Below are positions 23,705 to 36,389 of a stretch of DNA of 64,000 nt, one piece after another. The translations under genes and the position numbers were made by a program. Within the stretch, counting starts at the first letter, position 1, and the number at the start of each line of letters is the position of its first letter. The notes under the pieces are model-generated. The model was given only the letters and a program-made list of their open reading frames with translations. It made no database searches and was not told where the DNA came from. Source of the stretch: Cephalopachus bancanus. Its lineage: Eukaryota; Chordata; Mammalia; Primates; Tarsiidae. The DNA lies in contig JAPVLO010000232.1 in the NCBI GenBank assembly GCA_027257055.1, positions 1,426,001-1,490,000 of the forward strand. Reading direction: 5' to 3'.

Positions 23705-24009
23705 TGTTTGTTTGTTTGTTTGTTGAGACAAAGTCTTGCTGTGTTGTCCAGGCTGGAGTGCAGCGGTGTGATCATAGCTCACTGTAGCTTCAGACTCCTG
23801 GGCTCAAGAGATCCTCCCACCTCAGTCTTCTGAGCTGGGATTAGAGGTGCATGCCACCATGACTGGCTAATTTTTTTTATATTTATTTTTTGTAGAGGTG
23901 GGGGAGTCTCACTGTGTTGCCCAGGTTGGTGTCAAACTCCTGGCCTCAAGCAATCCTCCCATCTTGGTCACCCGAAGCCCTGGGACCACAGGTGTGAGCC
24001 ACTGCACCC
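23705..24009 (-). repeat. Alu dimer with (GTTT)n tail
   Basis: Tail on this strand is (TTTG)n. Flanks 'ccagaatttt' and 'ccagaatttg' form the target duplication. Confidence 0.92.
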
Positions 24010-26399
24010 CCAGAATTTGACCTGTTAGTCTTCAGGTCAGCAGCCTGAGCTCTCGGGACTATGACTTGTTACTCACAGGAGCCAGCCACCAACACTCACC
24101 CTGGAGCCTTTGGGAATCTGGTTTAAGCTTTTCTAAAAAGAAGAAGACAAGACGTAAAATGTTATGAATGAAGCAAGTTAAATCCGATACCTGTACGTTA
24201 GCAAGAAAAGGAAAAATAAAGCACATAATTGCTGAAACTGTTCAGGCTTTCTATCCATAATAAAAGTTCTTAATTTGAAAAATAATTCAGTCCAATGTTG
24301 TACCTTCATAATTAATTTAGGCTAGCTCTGTGACAAACCCACCTGAGGAAGAATTTAGTTTTCAAAATTAATGAAGTAGATTATTCCTTCCTCAATAATC
24401 ACTACTTAACGTTAATATGGACATGACCTATCTGATCAAAGCTATTGTGTTTCCAAGACAGCCATCCCCCGTAATTATTGGATGCTTGGTGCTTTTAAAA
24501 TCAGCTGCAGACTGAGATTTCTGTGGTGGGCGGCGGGGCAGAAAAGATCAGTGCTCTTCAACGTTCTTTCCTTCAAGTAGGTAGGTGGTTTTTTGGGGTT
24601 TTTTGTTTTGTTTTGTTTGGTCTTTGGTGTTTTGTTTTGTCATTCATGGTGACTTAGTCAACTCAACTAATTATCTTGGCTTTTGTGTTGTGGATTTCTA
24701 TTTTCTTGGCTGCAGTTCCTTGGAAACATTTGTTTTGATGGTGGTAGGATAATTTGTTTAGTCATGTTTTATTTTTGTTGTTCCTATTTATTTCTAATAT
24801 CTTTTAGTTCAAGTCTGCTTACAAGGTATCATGTAGCCTATCTTGATGTCTCCACAAATAAAATGTTCCTGGTAGTAACTCAACTGCAATCTTACAGGAA
24901 TAATTAAGTTGATGACCATCAGGATAATGCTGCATTATTAGTAGGTAGAACAAGGGTATGTTTTGAAAATTATATTTGAAATTTATAATTGGATTTAGCA
25001 TGTGAACTTTCAAGTTTCTTAGATCAACCAAGTAGGCATATCCTTATACACATATTTTTTCTTTTCATCACTGGGTCAACGAAAGTTGGAAAATTCTTTT
25101 CTTACCTGTTTCATTCTTTAAATAAGCCTGAACATAAATTGCTTTTAAAAACCACATCCCAAACAAACGGTTTTTCATAAAGCCATGAATACATGAACAG
25201 AGTGGGCTCAACTGACATCTGGGCTGCACATCTAATTGGAACGCTCAGTGTTCAAACATGCCTTTCACTAAAGTTGAGGTTTTAAATTCTAACCTTGAGT
25301 CCACTGGGATGAAACAAGTGACGCCTGTTGGAGATATGTCAATGTGCAGACAGACTCGCATGGACATTATCTGCTTCTCATTACGTGTTAAGTCAGAAAG
25401 TTTCACTACCAAATGAATGACTACAGCTCACAGGTATATGAGTTTGCTTTAAAGTCTACATTCAGAACAAAAAGATCCTTCAGTGATAATCTGCTAATGG
25501 ATTTAACAAGAGGAGCTAACTATGGTTTATTGATGAGAAAAATGACATGTGAACAAATAGGAGAAGGGAAATTAGATAAATAAAATGTCTATTTCAAAAA
25601 GAAAGGAGGGACAGTTATTTGACTCTAGAACCTTCAGATGATGGTACCATCTTATAGCTGTAATTACAAAATACACTTACTTTTATGTTAGTTTTTAAAA
25701 GTTTATTGATCTTAAAGGCCTAATTTTCTCATAATTGAACAAGAAGCCATGCGGTGCTTTGTAGTAATTAATATACCAAAAACGCCCATTACTTGTCTTT
25801 TTCTTTAACTGAGTTTGCTGCCATGGCCTTACATGTATTTCAGTGACACGAAAGTGTGATTTAATCCGATAACTGCCTGCCTTCTCTGCGCATCAGAAAG
25901 TAGGAAGAAGCATTCCATGTGACCCACTTCACCACAAAGAAAGGACGCTCTCAGGTTGCCAGGAAATGACAGTGTAGTAAAATTACAAGAAAATTTTGCT
26001 AAGAAATCTTTTCTCATCTGCAAGTTACTTGCCTGAAATCTGAGGTGCTGGACGTCAGCTCAAAGGTGACTTTGGAGGAGAAAGTTTGTGCCAAACTGGG
26101 TCTGTTGTTTTTGTGTTATGTAAGAAGGAGGCAAAAATTAACTGTTTATGCCTAAGCTATCAATTTAAGATTTTCCTATTATATCAAATGACAAAATGTT
26201 CAAAGCTCAAACTTTACTGGCGAGCTCTATTTTCATAAACTATTATCTGTAGCCAATCAAAACTAAATTTAATTAAATATTAACTGATTAGCCCTGCCCA
26301 ATTATATCTCCAAAGTACTGCCCAAAGTTATTTTGTTCAAGGCATCAGATGTGAATTATAGTTGAATTGCAAGAATGGCATTGTTTAAAAAATGAAAAT
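24010..26399. other. Repeat-poor AT-rich stretch of 2.4 kb
   Basis: I find no Alu, L1, L2, MIR or LTR in this stretch, the longest such gap in the window, and no frame above 74 residues. Contains a (GTTTT)n-like patch near 24600. It may hold conserved non-coding sequence, but nothing in the sequence alone proves it. Confidence 0.5.
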
Positions 26400-27720
26400 A
26401 ATATCTTTTTAAATAACTTTTTCCTTACTATAAAGGATACACACGCAGTATAAAAATATAGAATATCCGGAAGAGTAAAAAGAAAAAAAATTAAAATCAC
26501 CAAATCGCCCATAATTCTATCACCCAGGGATAATCGCCATCAACATTTTGTTGTATTTTTGAATAATAGGTATTTATGCACACACACACACACATATGCA
26601 CTTACCAAAATATCCATTATGTATAAATGCATATGAATGATTTATTATAGAAAAGTTAAAACATAAAGCAAAGCAGAGAGCACAGAGCCCCGTCTACCAT
26701 CAAGCCACGTTCGTGCACCAGTCTCCCTTCCTCTTCCCATTCATCCGTTCGCCCTCTTTTATTTTGAAGCAAATTCCAGATATTGTATCATTTCATCCAT
26801 AAAGATTTTGATATAGATCTTTTAAAAAATAAGGACTTTAACAAAACATAACCACACCACATCTAAATTAGTTAATAATAGTTTTTAATAGTATGAATAT
26901 TCAGTCAATGTTTGAATTTTCAATTATCTTACGGATGTCACAACCTGTTTGTATTTTATTTATTTATTTTTTTGAGTCGGAGTCTCACTCTGTCGCCCAG
27001 ACTGGAGTGCAGTGGCCGCTCCTGGCCACCGCAGCCTCGACCTGCTGGGCTTCAGCGATCCTTCCGCCTCAGCCTTCCAAGTAGCCGGAATTACAGGCAT
27101 GCGCTACCACGCTCGGCTAATTTTTTGATTGACTGTAGAGATGAGGTCTCACCAAGTTGCCCAGGAGGGTCTCGAACCCGCGGGCTCAGGCAATCCACTC
27201 ACCTCAGCCTCCCAAGTCGCGAGATTACAGGCTGAGCCACCGAGCCCGGTTCCTAACCTGTTTTTATAGTTTGCTTATTTGAAGCAGGCTCAAATGAGGG
27301 CACATGCGCAACTGATTAATGAGTTTCTTACATCTCTTTTGACAAAGGGGTTATCACTCTAACAATTTTTTCCCTGCAATGTATTTCTTGAAGAAACCAA
27401 GTTGTCTTGTGGCACTCCCCACAGCCTGGATTTTTTGGCTTGCATTTTCATGGTGTGGTTGAACATGTTCCTCTGTCCTCTATATTTCCTATCACGGTCT
27501 GCAGGCTTTAGCAGATGCAGATTTTTTTTTTCTCTTTTTTCCTTTATTGGGAAGACTGCTTCATAAGTAGTGGAATGTTTGACATTAGAGGTACATAATA
27601 TCTAATCATCTCTTCTTTTGTGATATTACCTAGAGCCATTGGTTCATTAAAGACTGCAGAAACAATGATATTTTAAACCTATTGTTCCTTGAATTTGCTT
27701 TCTGTCATCTGCCAATGGGT
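26400..27720. mobile_element. Ancient interspersed repeat (L1-like 3' sequence), split by an Alu
   Basis: 'attctatcacccagggataa', 'ttgaagcaaattccagatat' and, past the Alu, 'ttgaagaaaccaagttgtc' occur in the order of a common ancient mammalian repeat. I believe it is L1-related but cannot fix family or strand. Includes a short (CA)n near 26580. Confidence 0.5.
26955..27252 (-). repeat. Alu dimer, strepsirrhine type
   Basis: Complement of the lemur-type arms; flanks 'aacctgtttgta' and 'aacctgttttta' form an imperfect target duplication. Confidence 0.93.
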
Positions 27721-28010
27721 GTTTGTTTTATCTTGTTACTTTAAATAGCTTTTGTTTTCTGTTTTTAAATCATCATTTGAAACATATTTGATGGACTCCA
27801 GTACATACCGTTTATTTTTCTTACACATGCTCAGATGATCCCGAGTTGGTCTGCGGCAGCAACTTCAGAGCCGTCCCTGACCTCCTTCAACACAGCAGTC
27901 ATAGTTGTGAATAGCCCCCCTGCTACCTGGTATAAGCGGTCTAGATTCACCCTGTAGATGACCACATCTTGTAAGTCTGTTTATATTTAAGATGTGAACG
28001 TATATAAATA
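27721..28010. other. Unassigned DNA
   Basis: Nothing recognised. Confidence 0.3.
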
Positions 28011-28089
28011 TATTATAAAACCATAAGACACAAACTACTTATAATAGCAAAATACTAGAAACCACCCAAATGTCCGTTTATAGAGAACT

Positions 28090-28661
28090 TGTTACAGTCC
28101 GAGTACCACTCGGCTGCTCCCCTTGATACCAATAAATCAAAGAGGCGGTGAACTGGTAGAAGTTTAGTTTATTTCTGAGTTCGAATCCAGGGAGCAGAGC
28201 CGAACTTGAGGTCTTTCTAAAATGGTTCTATACCCTCGTTCAGGCCTTACAGTCCACTTTTATAGTCCAGAGTTGATGGTACCTATACATTAGCCACTGA
28301 CCAGCAGAGCACTGTACAGAGTTTAAGTTACAGCCACATTTTACATTGAGACAGTGACGTTTAGAGTAAAGGAAGTTTACAAGGTCTAAAACATCATGCA
28401 TTGCAAAAGTTATGCAAATCACAAGATTTCTGATTATATTGATACTGTATAGTTCAAAGAAAGGGAGTAAATAGGGATTTACATCGTTGGGGCAGTCTGT
28501 AGGGAAGTTAAAGATCTCCTGAAGCTACTTACTGGGAGTGCATAGAAGAGAGGGAGCTCTCAGGAATGTGCTCAGGAATATATAGGAGTGCTTGAATCCC
28601 TGCCATGCCCTTGCCTAGGGGCTGTAGCAACACGGAGGGACATTAGTGGGTCCCTGTATCA
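28090..28661 (-). mobile_element. Solo ERV LTR, copy 1
   Basis: Read on the minus strand it starts TGATACAGGGACC and ends CTGTAACA, the TG...CA of an LTR. It has a TATA-like tataaaa (about 28256-28263) and AATAAA (28168-28173) on that strand. A 4-bp target duplication 'aact' lies at 28086-28089 and 28662-28665; 4 bp is typical of class I ERVs. About 570 bp; family not named. Confidence 0.88.
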
Positions 28662-28811
28662 AACTGATTAAATAAACTATGGTACATTCACACAACAGAG
28701 TCTGTTCAACCATAAAATGGAATTAGGAGTCTTTAGATACGCTCTCTATGGATTGATCTCTGGGACATAAGTAAAAGAACCCAGAGGAGAAACATATGTC
28801 TATGATGCTAC

Positions 28812-29361
28812 TGTTATGGTCCGAGTAACGTTCGGCTCTCCCTTTGATACCAGTAAACCAAAGGGGCAGGGAATCGGTAGAAAGAAGTTTATTTCTGAGT
28901 TCATATCCCGGGAGCAGAGCCGGACTCGAGGTCTTCCTAAAATCGTTCTGCTCACCCTCTAGACTTTTACAGTTCACTTATATAGTCCAGAGTTGTTGGT
29001 ACACCTATACGTTAGCCACATAACCAGCAGACCATTGTATAGGACTTAAGTTACAACTGTGTTTTACATTTAGATCAGTGACATTTAGAGAAAAGGAAGT
29101 TTATCATGCATTACAAAAATTACCCAAGTCACATAACTCACGATTACATGGATGCAAAAGTTATACAAATCACAAAACATATGATTACACTGATACTATA
29201 TTGTTCAAACCTATGATTACTAAGAAGGGAAGTAAATAGGGATTACATCTTCGGGTGTAGTCTACAAGGAAGTCAAGGATCCCCTGAAGCTACCCATTGG
29301 GGGTGCCCTTCTCAATAGGGGCTGCTGCAACATGAATGGACATTAGTAGGTCTCTGTATCA
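28812..29361 (-). mobile_element. Solo ERV LTR, copy 2 of the same family
   Basis: The same termini, with TATA-like tatataa (about 28977-28983) and AATAAA (28888-28893) on the minus strand. Flanked by 'ctac' (28808-28811) and 'ctgc' (29362-29365), a 4-bp duplication with one change. It differs from copy 1 by many substitutions and indels. Confidence 0.86.
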
Positions 29362-29443
29362 CTGCCATGTAGATTAGAATGAATATGCATGTATATGTAT
29401 GGGCCTATGTACTCACGCATATATGCTTACTTACATGCACATA

Positions 29444-29654
29444 CAGAGGGTGCCAAAAAAAAGTATACACATTTTAAGAAAGGAAAAAACTGTATTAAAA
29501 TTGTAAACAAATACAAGCCATGTTTGACCTCTGCAATTACAAGAGGTGCTCAAAGCAGTAACATCAGTGTCCAGACACTTCTGATTTCAGTGAACTAAAA
29601 GTCATACACTTGATAACATCACTTGACATGTGTATGCATTTTTTGGCTCCCTGT
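29444..29654. mobile_element. Mariner-type MITE (family C)
   Basis: Terminal inverted repeats: 'cagagggtgccaaaaaaaag' at the left and, inverted, 'gcattttttggctccctgt' at the right. TA abuts both ends (29442-29443 and 29655-29656). About 211 bp, no coding capacity; it interrupts the old L1. Confidence 0.85.
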
Positions 29655-29879
29655 TATATATATGTAGATATATTTGCTTATATTGAAAAACAAACAATGG
29701 CAGAACAAACATCACAAAATAACAGTCAGCTATAAGAAGGGAAGAGAACACAGTAGGGAGGGATAGAGACCAGACTTCTTTGAATTTACTGTGTTTTGTA
29801 GATTTGACTTTGGAATCATGTCAATATTTTACATAATTATAAGAATATTAATTTTTAAAAGTGTAGTTCCTAAATTTTT

Positions 29880-30167
29880 TTTTTTTTTTGAGTTGGAGTC
29901 TCACTCTGTCGCCCAGACTGGAGTGCAGTGGCCACTCCCGGTCACCGCATCCGCAACCTGCTGGGCTCCGGCAATCCTTCCGCCTCAGCCTTCCAAGTAG
30001 CCAAAACTACAGGCATGTGCTACCACACCCAGCTAATTTTTGATTTATCGTAGAGATGAGGTCTCGCCAAGTTGCCTGGGTAGGTCTTGAACCCATGGGC
30101 TCAGGCACTCCACTCGCCTTGGCCTCCCAACGTGCCGGGATTACAGGCAGAGCCACTGAGCCCGGAC
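29880..30167 (-). repeat. Alu dimer, strepsirrhine type
   Basis: T tail at the start and complement of the lemur-type head at the end; flanks 'cctaaattttt' and 'cctaagttttt'. Confidence 0.93.
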
Positions 30168-30179
30168 CCTAAGTTTTTT

Positions 30180-30789
30180 AAAAAGAGACTGTGTATCCAG
30201 TTGGTGGCATACAGATCACTATTTCAAGGGACTTCAGAACACACTCATTTGACTACATGTCCCTAGTCGGGGATATCCGGAGGAGAAAAAGAACAGCAAA
30301 TACATTTTTTAGCAGTTTTTGGTAATCATATTGTTGGTGATAAAGTGAGTATTGCTATTCTGGGTAATGAGATAAGCATATGTTAATGATGGGATATTCT
30401 AATCCTGTGATGCTTGGTGTCCTTGAGAACCAGGCTTCTCAGGATGGGAGAAAGGGAATGGAGACTTAAAACATAAGAGGACGGGTGAAAAATCCCACTG
30501 TCCTGAACTTGGGAAGTTATTGATATCAACTTATGACATATTTGTGCCTGTATAGATATTTTTCCTAGCCTCTATTCACTGAAAACTCAGAAACAATGAC
30601 TAAGTTTCCAGTAGTGGTGAGCATCCTATAACTATGTAATTTGATGATATGGCTGAGGCAGGAAGAATAGCTACACACATATACATAAATACACACATAT
30701 CATGAATATGTATTCATTTATACATGTATTTCATGTGTGTGTGGCATCGGTTATTTAACGGTTCTATTTCTGATCATGTAGCTCATTTC
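30180..30789. other. Unassigned DNA
   Basis: Includes a short run of ACACAT repeats near 30675-30735. No gene or clear repeat. Confidence 0.3.
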
Positions 30790-30921
30790 CGATTTTTCTT
30801 AAATATTAAGATGGGATCTCTCTATGTTGCCCAGCCTGGTCTCAAACTCCTGACCTCCAGTGATCTTCTCCCCTCAGCTCCCAAAGTGCTAGGAGTACAG
30901 GTGTGAACCACCTCACCCAGC
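30790..30921 (-). repeat. Partial Alu (one arm)
   Basis: Complement of a left arm, lacking the usual outer part. Confidence 0.8.
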
Positions 30922-30924
30922 TGT

Positions 30925-31228
30925 TTCCAATTTTTTTTTTTTTTTGAGTTGGAGTCTTACTCTGTCACCCAGGCTGGAATACAGTGGCACAATCACAGCT
31001 CACCGCAGCCTCGACCTTCTTGGACTCAAGCAATCCTTCCTCCTCAGCCTCCTGAGTAGCCGGGACTTCAAGTGCGTGCTCTCACACCCAGCTAATTTTT
31101 CAGATTTTTTTGTAGAGACGAGGTGTTGCTATGTTGTCCGGGCTAGTCTTGAATCCTGGGCTCAAGTCATCCTCCCACCTTGGCCTCCCAAAGTGCTCAC
31201 ACAGGTGTGAGGTACTGTGCCCAGCCTC
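30925..31228 (-). repeat. Alu dimer
   Basis: The second of three adjacent minus-strand Alu elements; bounded by 'ccaattttttt' motifs on both sides. Confidence 0.9.
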
Positions 31229-31529
31229 CAATTTTTTTTTTCTTCTTTCTTTTTAGTTGGAGTCTCACTCCTCACCCAGGCTGGAGTGCAGTGGCACATT
31301 CATGGCCACCCCAGCATCGACCTGCTGGTCTCCAGCGATCCTTCTGCCTCAGCCTTCCAGGTAGTCTGAACTACAGGCACACGTTACCACACCTGGCTAA
31401 TTTTTTATTTATTGTAGAGATGAGGTCTCACCAAGTTGCCTGGGCTGGTCTCGAACCCGCAGGCTCAGGCAATCCACTCGCCTCAGCCTCCCAAAGTGCT
31501 GGGATTACAGGCTGAGCCACCGAGCCTGG
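31229..31529 (-). repeat. Alu dimer, strepsirrhine type
   Basis: The third in the run; ends 'gctgagccaccgagcctggc'. Confidence 0.92.
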
Positions 31530-32222
31530 CCAAATTCTTTATACTTATATATAATAAATAGGGCAAAGCATTTGTACACATATCATTTCCTTAGTACAGA
31601 TTTCTATAAATGGAATTACCTGACTAGAGGGCCAGAACATATTGAATCTCTTGCCTAGTATCGTTAAATCCCCCTCAAAAAGTTATACCAGGCTTACAGG
31701 CCAAGTGACAGAGGGGGAGAACGTGACATTCATTGTATTCAGAGTTACAGACGTTTTAGACATTCACACTGACACGGTTCTGCCCATCTGACGTGTCAGG
31801 TAGAACTGCATCTCTACTTTTTTGTTTATCGCTCTTTGATTTTCTTATAGAGAAACTTTAAAAATTAATAATACCATGGAAGAACTACACAAACAACATT
31901 TTAATATTTACATTATGAATTAATAACAACAAAGTATAGCAACAAAGATTGGAATGGACTTGTCAAACTTACTATATTGCTTGTAATTAGCACCTGAGTT
32001 GCAAATGCTTTAGTTGTAAATCCATATATTTGCGTATATAAATGATCTATTAAGATACTAATTCTTACAGCTTTTTGATAATTTTGGCAGTTATCTTTGA
32101 GATTCCTGGAGTCTTTAGATGTAACCTTACCTTTGTGGAACTCATTATATGTGAAACCTTATTTTCCGGACATAGTTTAGGAAGTTGACTGTCTTTACAA
32201 ATACTGGTTTACATGTACCTTA
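31530..32222. other. AT-rich unassigned DNA
   Basis: No gene, RNA or clear repeat seen. Confidence 0.3.
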
Positions 32223-32224
32223 TA

Positions 32225-32758
32225 TGAGAGGGGACCTCAAAAAATCTGGAATTATCTTTTGGAGGGTGGGCCCTTTGTAGCACAGGCTTTCCCTCCCCGA
32301 GGTAAGTGTTCTAGGAATCCATCAGCCTCAATGGACCAGCTAGCGTTGTTGTGAGAGGCTGCTTGAGGTTTTGGGGAATTTTTGTTGTTGTTGAGATTCT
32401 TTCAGCACATTTCCCCACTTCATGACGGGTGGTTTACTAGTGCAATTGCCCACACCGCCTTCAGTGTTCAGCAGTTTTTTGACCAAAAACAGCATTATCC
32501 CCAGTGCCTCACCCTCTCTGAATGAAAAAAGTTCTCCAAGGGAAACATTTTGCCAATGTGGAAGAGGTGAGACAAAAAACGACAAGCACTGAAGAGCATC
32601 AAAATGGACAAATTCAAAAACTGTTCTGAGCAGTGGAAAAAGCATCTCGATAGGTGTATTGCATCCAATGGAGAGACCGTTGAAGGGGACTGAAGTTTAA
32701 GCACGTATGAATACATACACAAGTTTTTATAAATAAGGTCTGGGTTTTGGGGGTTCTC
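32225..32758 (+). mobile_element. Mariner family B, non-autonomous copy 1
   Basis: Ends 'gaggggacctcaaaaaatct' and, inverted, 'gtctgggttttgggggttct' form diverged inverted repeats. Plus-strand text near 32520-32690 decodes to the same transposase C-terminal remnant as copy 2 (FKNCSEQWKKHLDRCIASNG-like), but the segment with the catalytic SPDL motif is deleted. A frameshift and stops break it. Confidence 0.88.
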
Positions 32759-32819
32759 TCCAGCATATACAACTTCCTATGGATATTGTAAAAGCCAAAA
32801 AGTAGATTATAGATGAAAT

Positions 32820-32965
32820 CATAAACTGTTGGAGCTGGAGGACCTTAAAGACCAGTTGGTCTAACCCCTTCATGTGACACGTCAGAAAACCAAGGCAAAG
32901 GGCAGTTATGTGACTTCATTAAAGTCAGACAGCTGCTCTGTAAGTGTGTCACAAGCCAAACTCAT
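32820..32965 (+). repeat. Ancient SINE-like repeat (MIR-like)
   Basis: 'gttggagctggaggacctta' then 'gtcagaaaaccaaggcaaag' and 'gtcagacagctgctc' resemble an old MIR-class repeat. Confidence 0.5.
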
Positions 32966-33119
32966 TCAATACCATGCCCTCTCCATGTAGCTGCTCAGAA
33001 TTAGCAAAACCTGAAGGCAGCATGCAAAAATAAAAATAATTGTTAGGGAAATGGGGTTGGGGTGTCTACCTTCAAAATTCTGTATGTCACCTTTTCAATT
33101 AAAATTCCACAGAAAATGA

Positions 33120-33414
33120 CCCGGCTCAGTGGCTCAGCCTGTAATTCCAGCACTTTGGGAGGCCGAGGCGAGTGAATTGCCTGAGCCCGTGAGTTCAAGA
33201 CCAGCCCAGGCAACTTGGCGAGACCTCGTCTCTACAATAAATCAAAAATTAGCCATACGCAGTAGTAGGCGCCTGTAGTTCTGGCTACTTGGAAGGCTGA
33301 GGCAGAAGGATCGCCAGAGCCCAGCGGGTTGATGCTGGGGTAGCCACAAGCATGCCACTGCTCCCCAGCCTGGGTGACGGAGTGAGACACCTACTAAAAA
33401 AAAAAAAAAAAAAA
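33120..33414 (+). repeat. Alu dimer, strepsirrhine type
   Basis: 'agaaaatga' at 33111-33119 and 33415-33423 is the target duplication. Confidence 0.93.
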
Positions 33415-33423
33415 AGAAAATGA

Positions 33424-33824
33424 ATTAATAATAACTGCATTATAAGATCAGATAAAAGAGCACTTCTGGTATTTAGGAAAAGTAAATGATAGGAATTCTC
33501 ATACTTAGAAATCTATGGCAACCGAAATACAGATCGTCCCCAATTTACAATTGTTCAACTAATAAGTTTTCACTTTATGTTGGTGCAAAAGTGATATGCA
33601 CTCAGTGGGAACCATACGTCAAAGTGTGAATTTTGATCGCTTCCTGGGCTAACAATATGGAAAACAGTACCCTCTTGAGATGAGGAACCAAATCATCTGA
33701 CACCAAGCTTAATTTATAATCCACTGCAGAATGTCTCATATAACTAAGTACAGTATTGAAAGTGTGCTGAGCATGTTTAAGGCAGGCCAGTCTAAGCTGT
33801 GATGTGTGGTAAATTAGGTGTGTG
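33424..33824. other. Unassigned AT-rich DNA
   Basis: Nothing recognised. Confidence 0.3.
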
Positions 33825-34090
<266 letters not shown>

Positions 34091-34184
34091 TGATATTTTC
34101 AGCCTACAATGAATCTATCCAAAAGTAACCTCATCATAAGTCAAGGAGCATCTGAATGCCTCCTGTTTACATTCATTCACAGAC

Positions 34185-34330
34185 GTGGTGGTAGCACTAT
34201 TTGCGTTATCTCACTGGATTCTAAAGATAACTTGAAGCACAGAGAGGTGATGGGACTTGAGCAGGTCATCTCGAGAGTGTCAGACTCAGGATTTGAACCT
34301 AGGCAGTAAGAGACCAAGCGGGTTGTTTGA
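34185..34330 (+). repeat. MIR
   Basis: 'agcacagagaggtgatggga' and 'ggatttgaacctaggcagta' are MIR core and 3' motifs. Confidence 0.75.
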
Positions 34331-34529
34331 AGCTTTGAGCCCCAACTGTCAATTTCATTGCTGCTGAGGGTGGTTGTAAGGACCTGTCTCTCCCCAGCTC
34401 TCTCTCTCTATGGGGTCAGAGGTTCCACCTCAGAAGTCATTCATTTCAACTCCGATGGAATTCCTTAGAGCAAAATGTCTAGCGACAGTTTTTCCAAACC
34501 CCTCATCCACCATTGGCTAACGATGTGGT

Positions 34530-34670
34530 TTTGCGTTGCTCCTCTATGACATAGGTACGAAGATCTCTACCTCATAGTGTAGCTGGAGGACTACACACTG
34601 TCAATTGTATCCATTTTTTAGTAGAAGACCTGGCACACAGTAAATGTTCAGTGAATGCTAACCGCTCTCA
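34530..34670 (-). repeat. MIR
   Basis: 'ctggcacacagtaaatgttc' on the plus strand is the complement of the MIR 5' region. Confidence 0.6.
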
Positions 34671-34917
34671 TCAGCTTTCATCCTCATCATCGTTAGTACT
34701 AACATCACCATACAACGTTATCAGCCATTATTTTGTTAGACACTGGCCAGTCCACGAGTTCTTTGAGTTGTGGCCACCATGTTTTCTTAGCTTTGGCCCC
34801 CTCCCCTACCTTGGGGAGGTGACTCTCCTCTCTTTCTCTCTCTCTCATTTACTTTCTAAATACACAGTATTTTCCAATCTAAAAAAACAACATTATCATT
34901 CTTATTTCTTTCTCTCC

Positions 34918-35212
34918 TCTTTTTTTTTTTTTTGAGTTGGAGTCTCACTCGGTTGCCCAGGCTGGTACAGTGGCACGCTCACGGCCATCTCAGCCTCAAC
35001 CCTGCTGGGCTCGGGTGATCCTTCTGCCTCAGCCTTCCAAGTAGCTGGAACCACAGGCATGTGCCACCACACCCCAGCTAATTTTTTTGATTTATTGTAG
35101 AGATGAGGTCTTGCCATATTGCTCAGGCTGGTCTCGAGCCACTGAGGTCAGGCTATCCTCTCACTTCCCTTCCAATGTCCTGGGGTTACAGGCTTGAGCC
35201 ACCACCCCTTGG
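34918..35212 (-). repeat. Alu dimer
   Basis: T tail then complement of both arms. Confidence 0.9.
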
Positions 35213-35847
<635 letters not shown>

Positions 35848-36119
35848 CTAAGGCATCAGACTACTTTTCCCTTAGAGTTACAAGTCTGAAGGTGGCCCAC
35901 AATAGCAACCTTACATTTCCTCTAAAATCCCTGTCTGATTCCTAATGCCTAAAGTCACACTGTTTTATGTTATCAGCTTTGCCCTCAGCTCCAAGTATTC
36001 TTGTATTTCTGTATTTTATTTTTCACCTTTCATCATGATGAAAAGGACATGGTAAATAGAAAATGGTGCAAAAGTACGTTCCAGAAAGGTACATCTCATT
36101 CCCACCCCGCTCCCCAGTG

Positions 36120-36385
36120 CCTCTGGCCACAGTACCCACCATTTGTTCATTCATTCATTCGGAAAACACGGAGGGGCACCCTTCCTGTGTCAGTACCTGT
36201 TTGAGGTACTTAGGATCGAGCAGCAAGCAGAACAGTAAGATCTCTGCCATCTAGTATGGGTTGATGGGCCACAAACAAGATTCATGAACTAATTGTCATA
36301 GTGTGGGTGAGAGAATGATAAATGCCATGAACGGAAACAAGCAAGGGCAGGGGCAGAGTGACCAGGGACTCTCAGACTATCTTTC
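36120..36385 (-). mobile_element. L2 3' fragment
   Basis: 'gttcattcattcattc' is the complement of the L2 tail, and 'gtacttaggatcgagcagca' fits the region behind it. Confidence 0.65.
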
Positions 36386-36389
36386 GCAC

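Larger units (their letters stand above)
28015..29879 (+). mobile_element. Old L1 3' region carrying three nested insertions
   Basis: L1-type text 'accacccaaatgtccgttta' (about 28060) continues at 28662 with 'ttaaataaactatggtacat', at 29362 and at 29657, to 'ttgactttggaatcatgtca' (about 29805). The interruptions are two LTRs and a MITE; an Alu abuts it at 29880. Removing the three insertions restores continuous L1-like text. Confidence 0.85.

Noticed and set aside
28090..29361. A single provirus with two LTRs and a deleted interior
   Set aside because: The 150 bp between the LTRs is L1 continuous with the outer flanks, and each LTR has its own 4-bp duplication.
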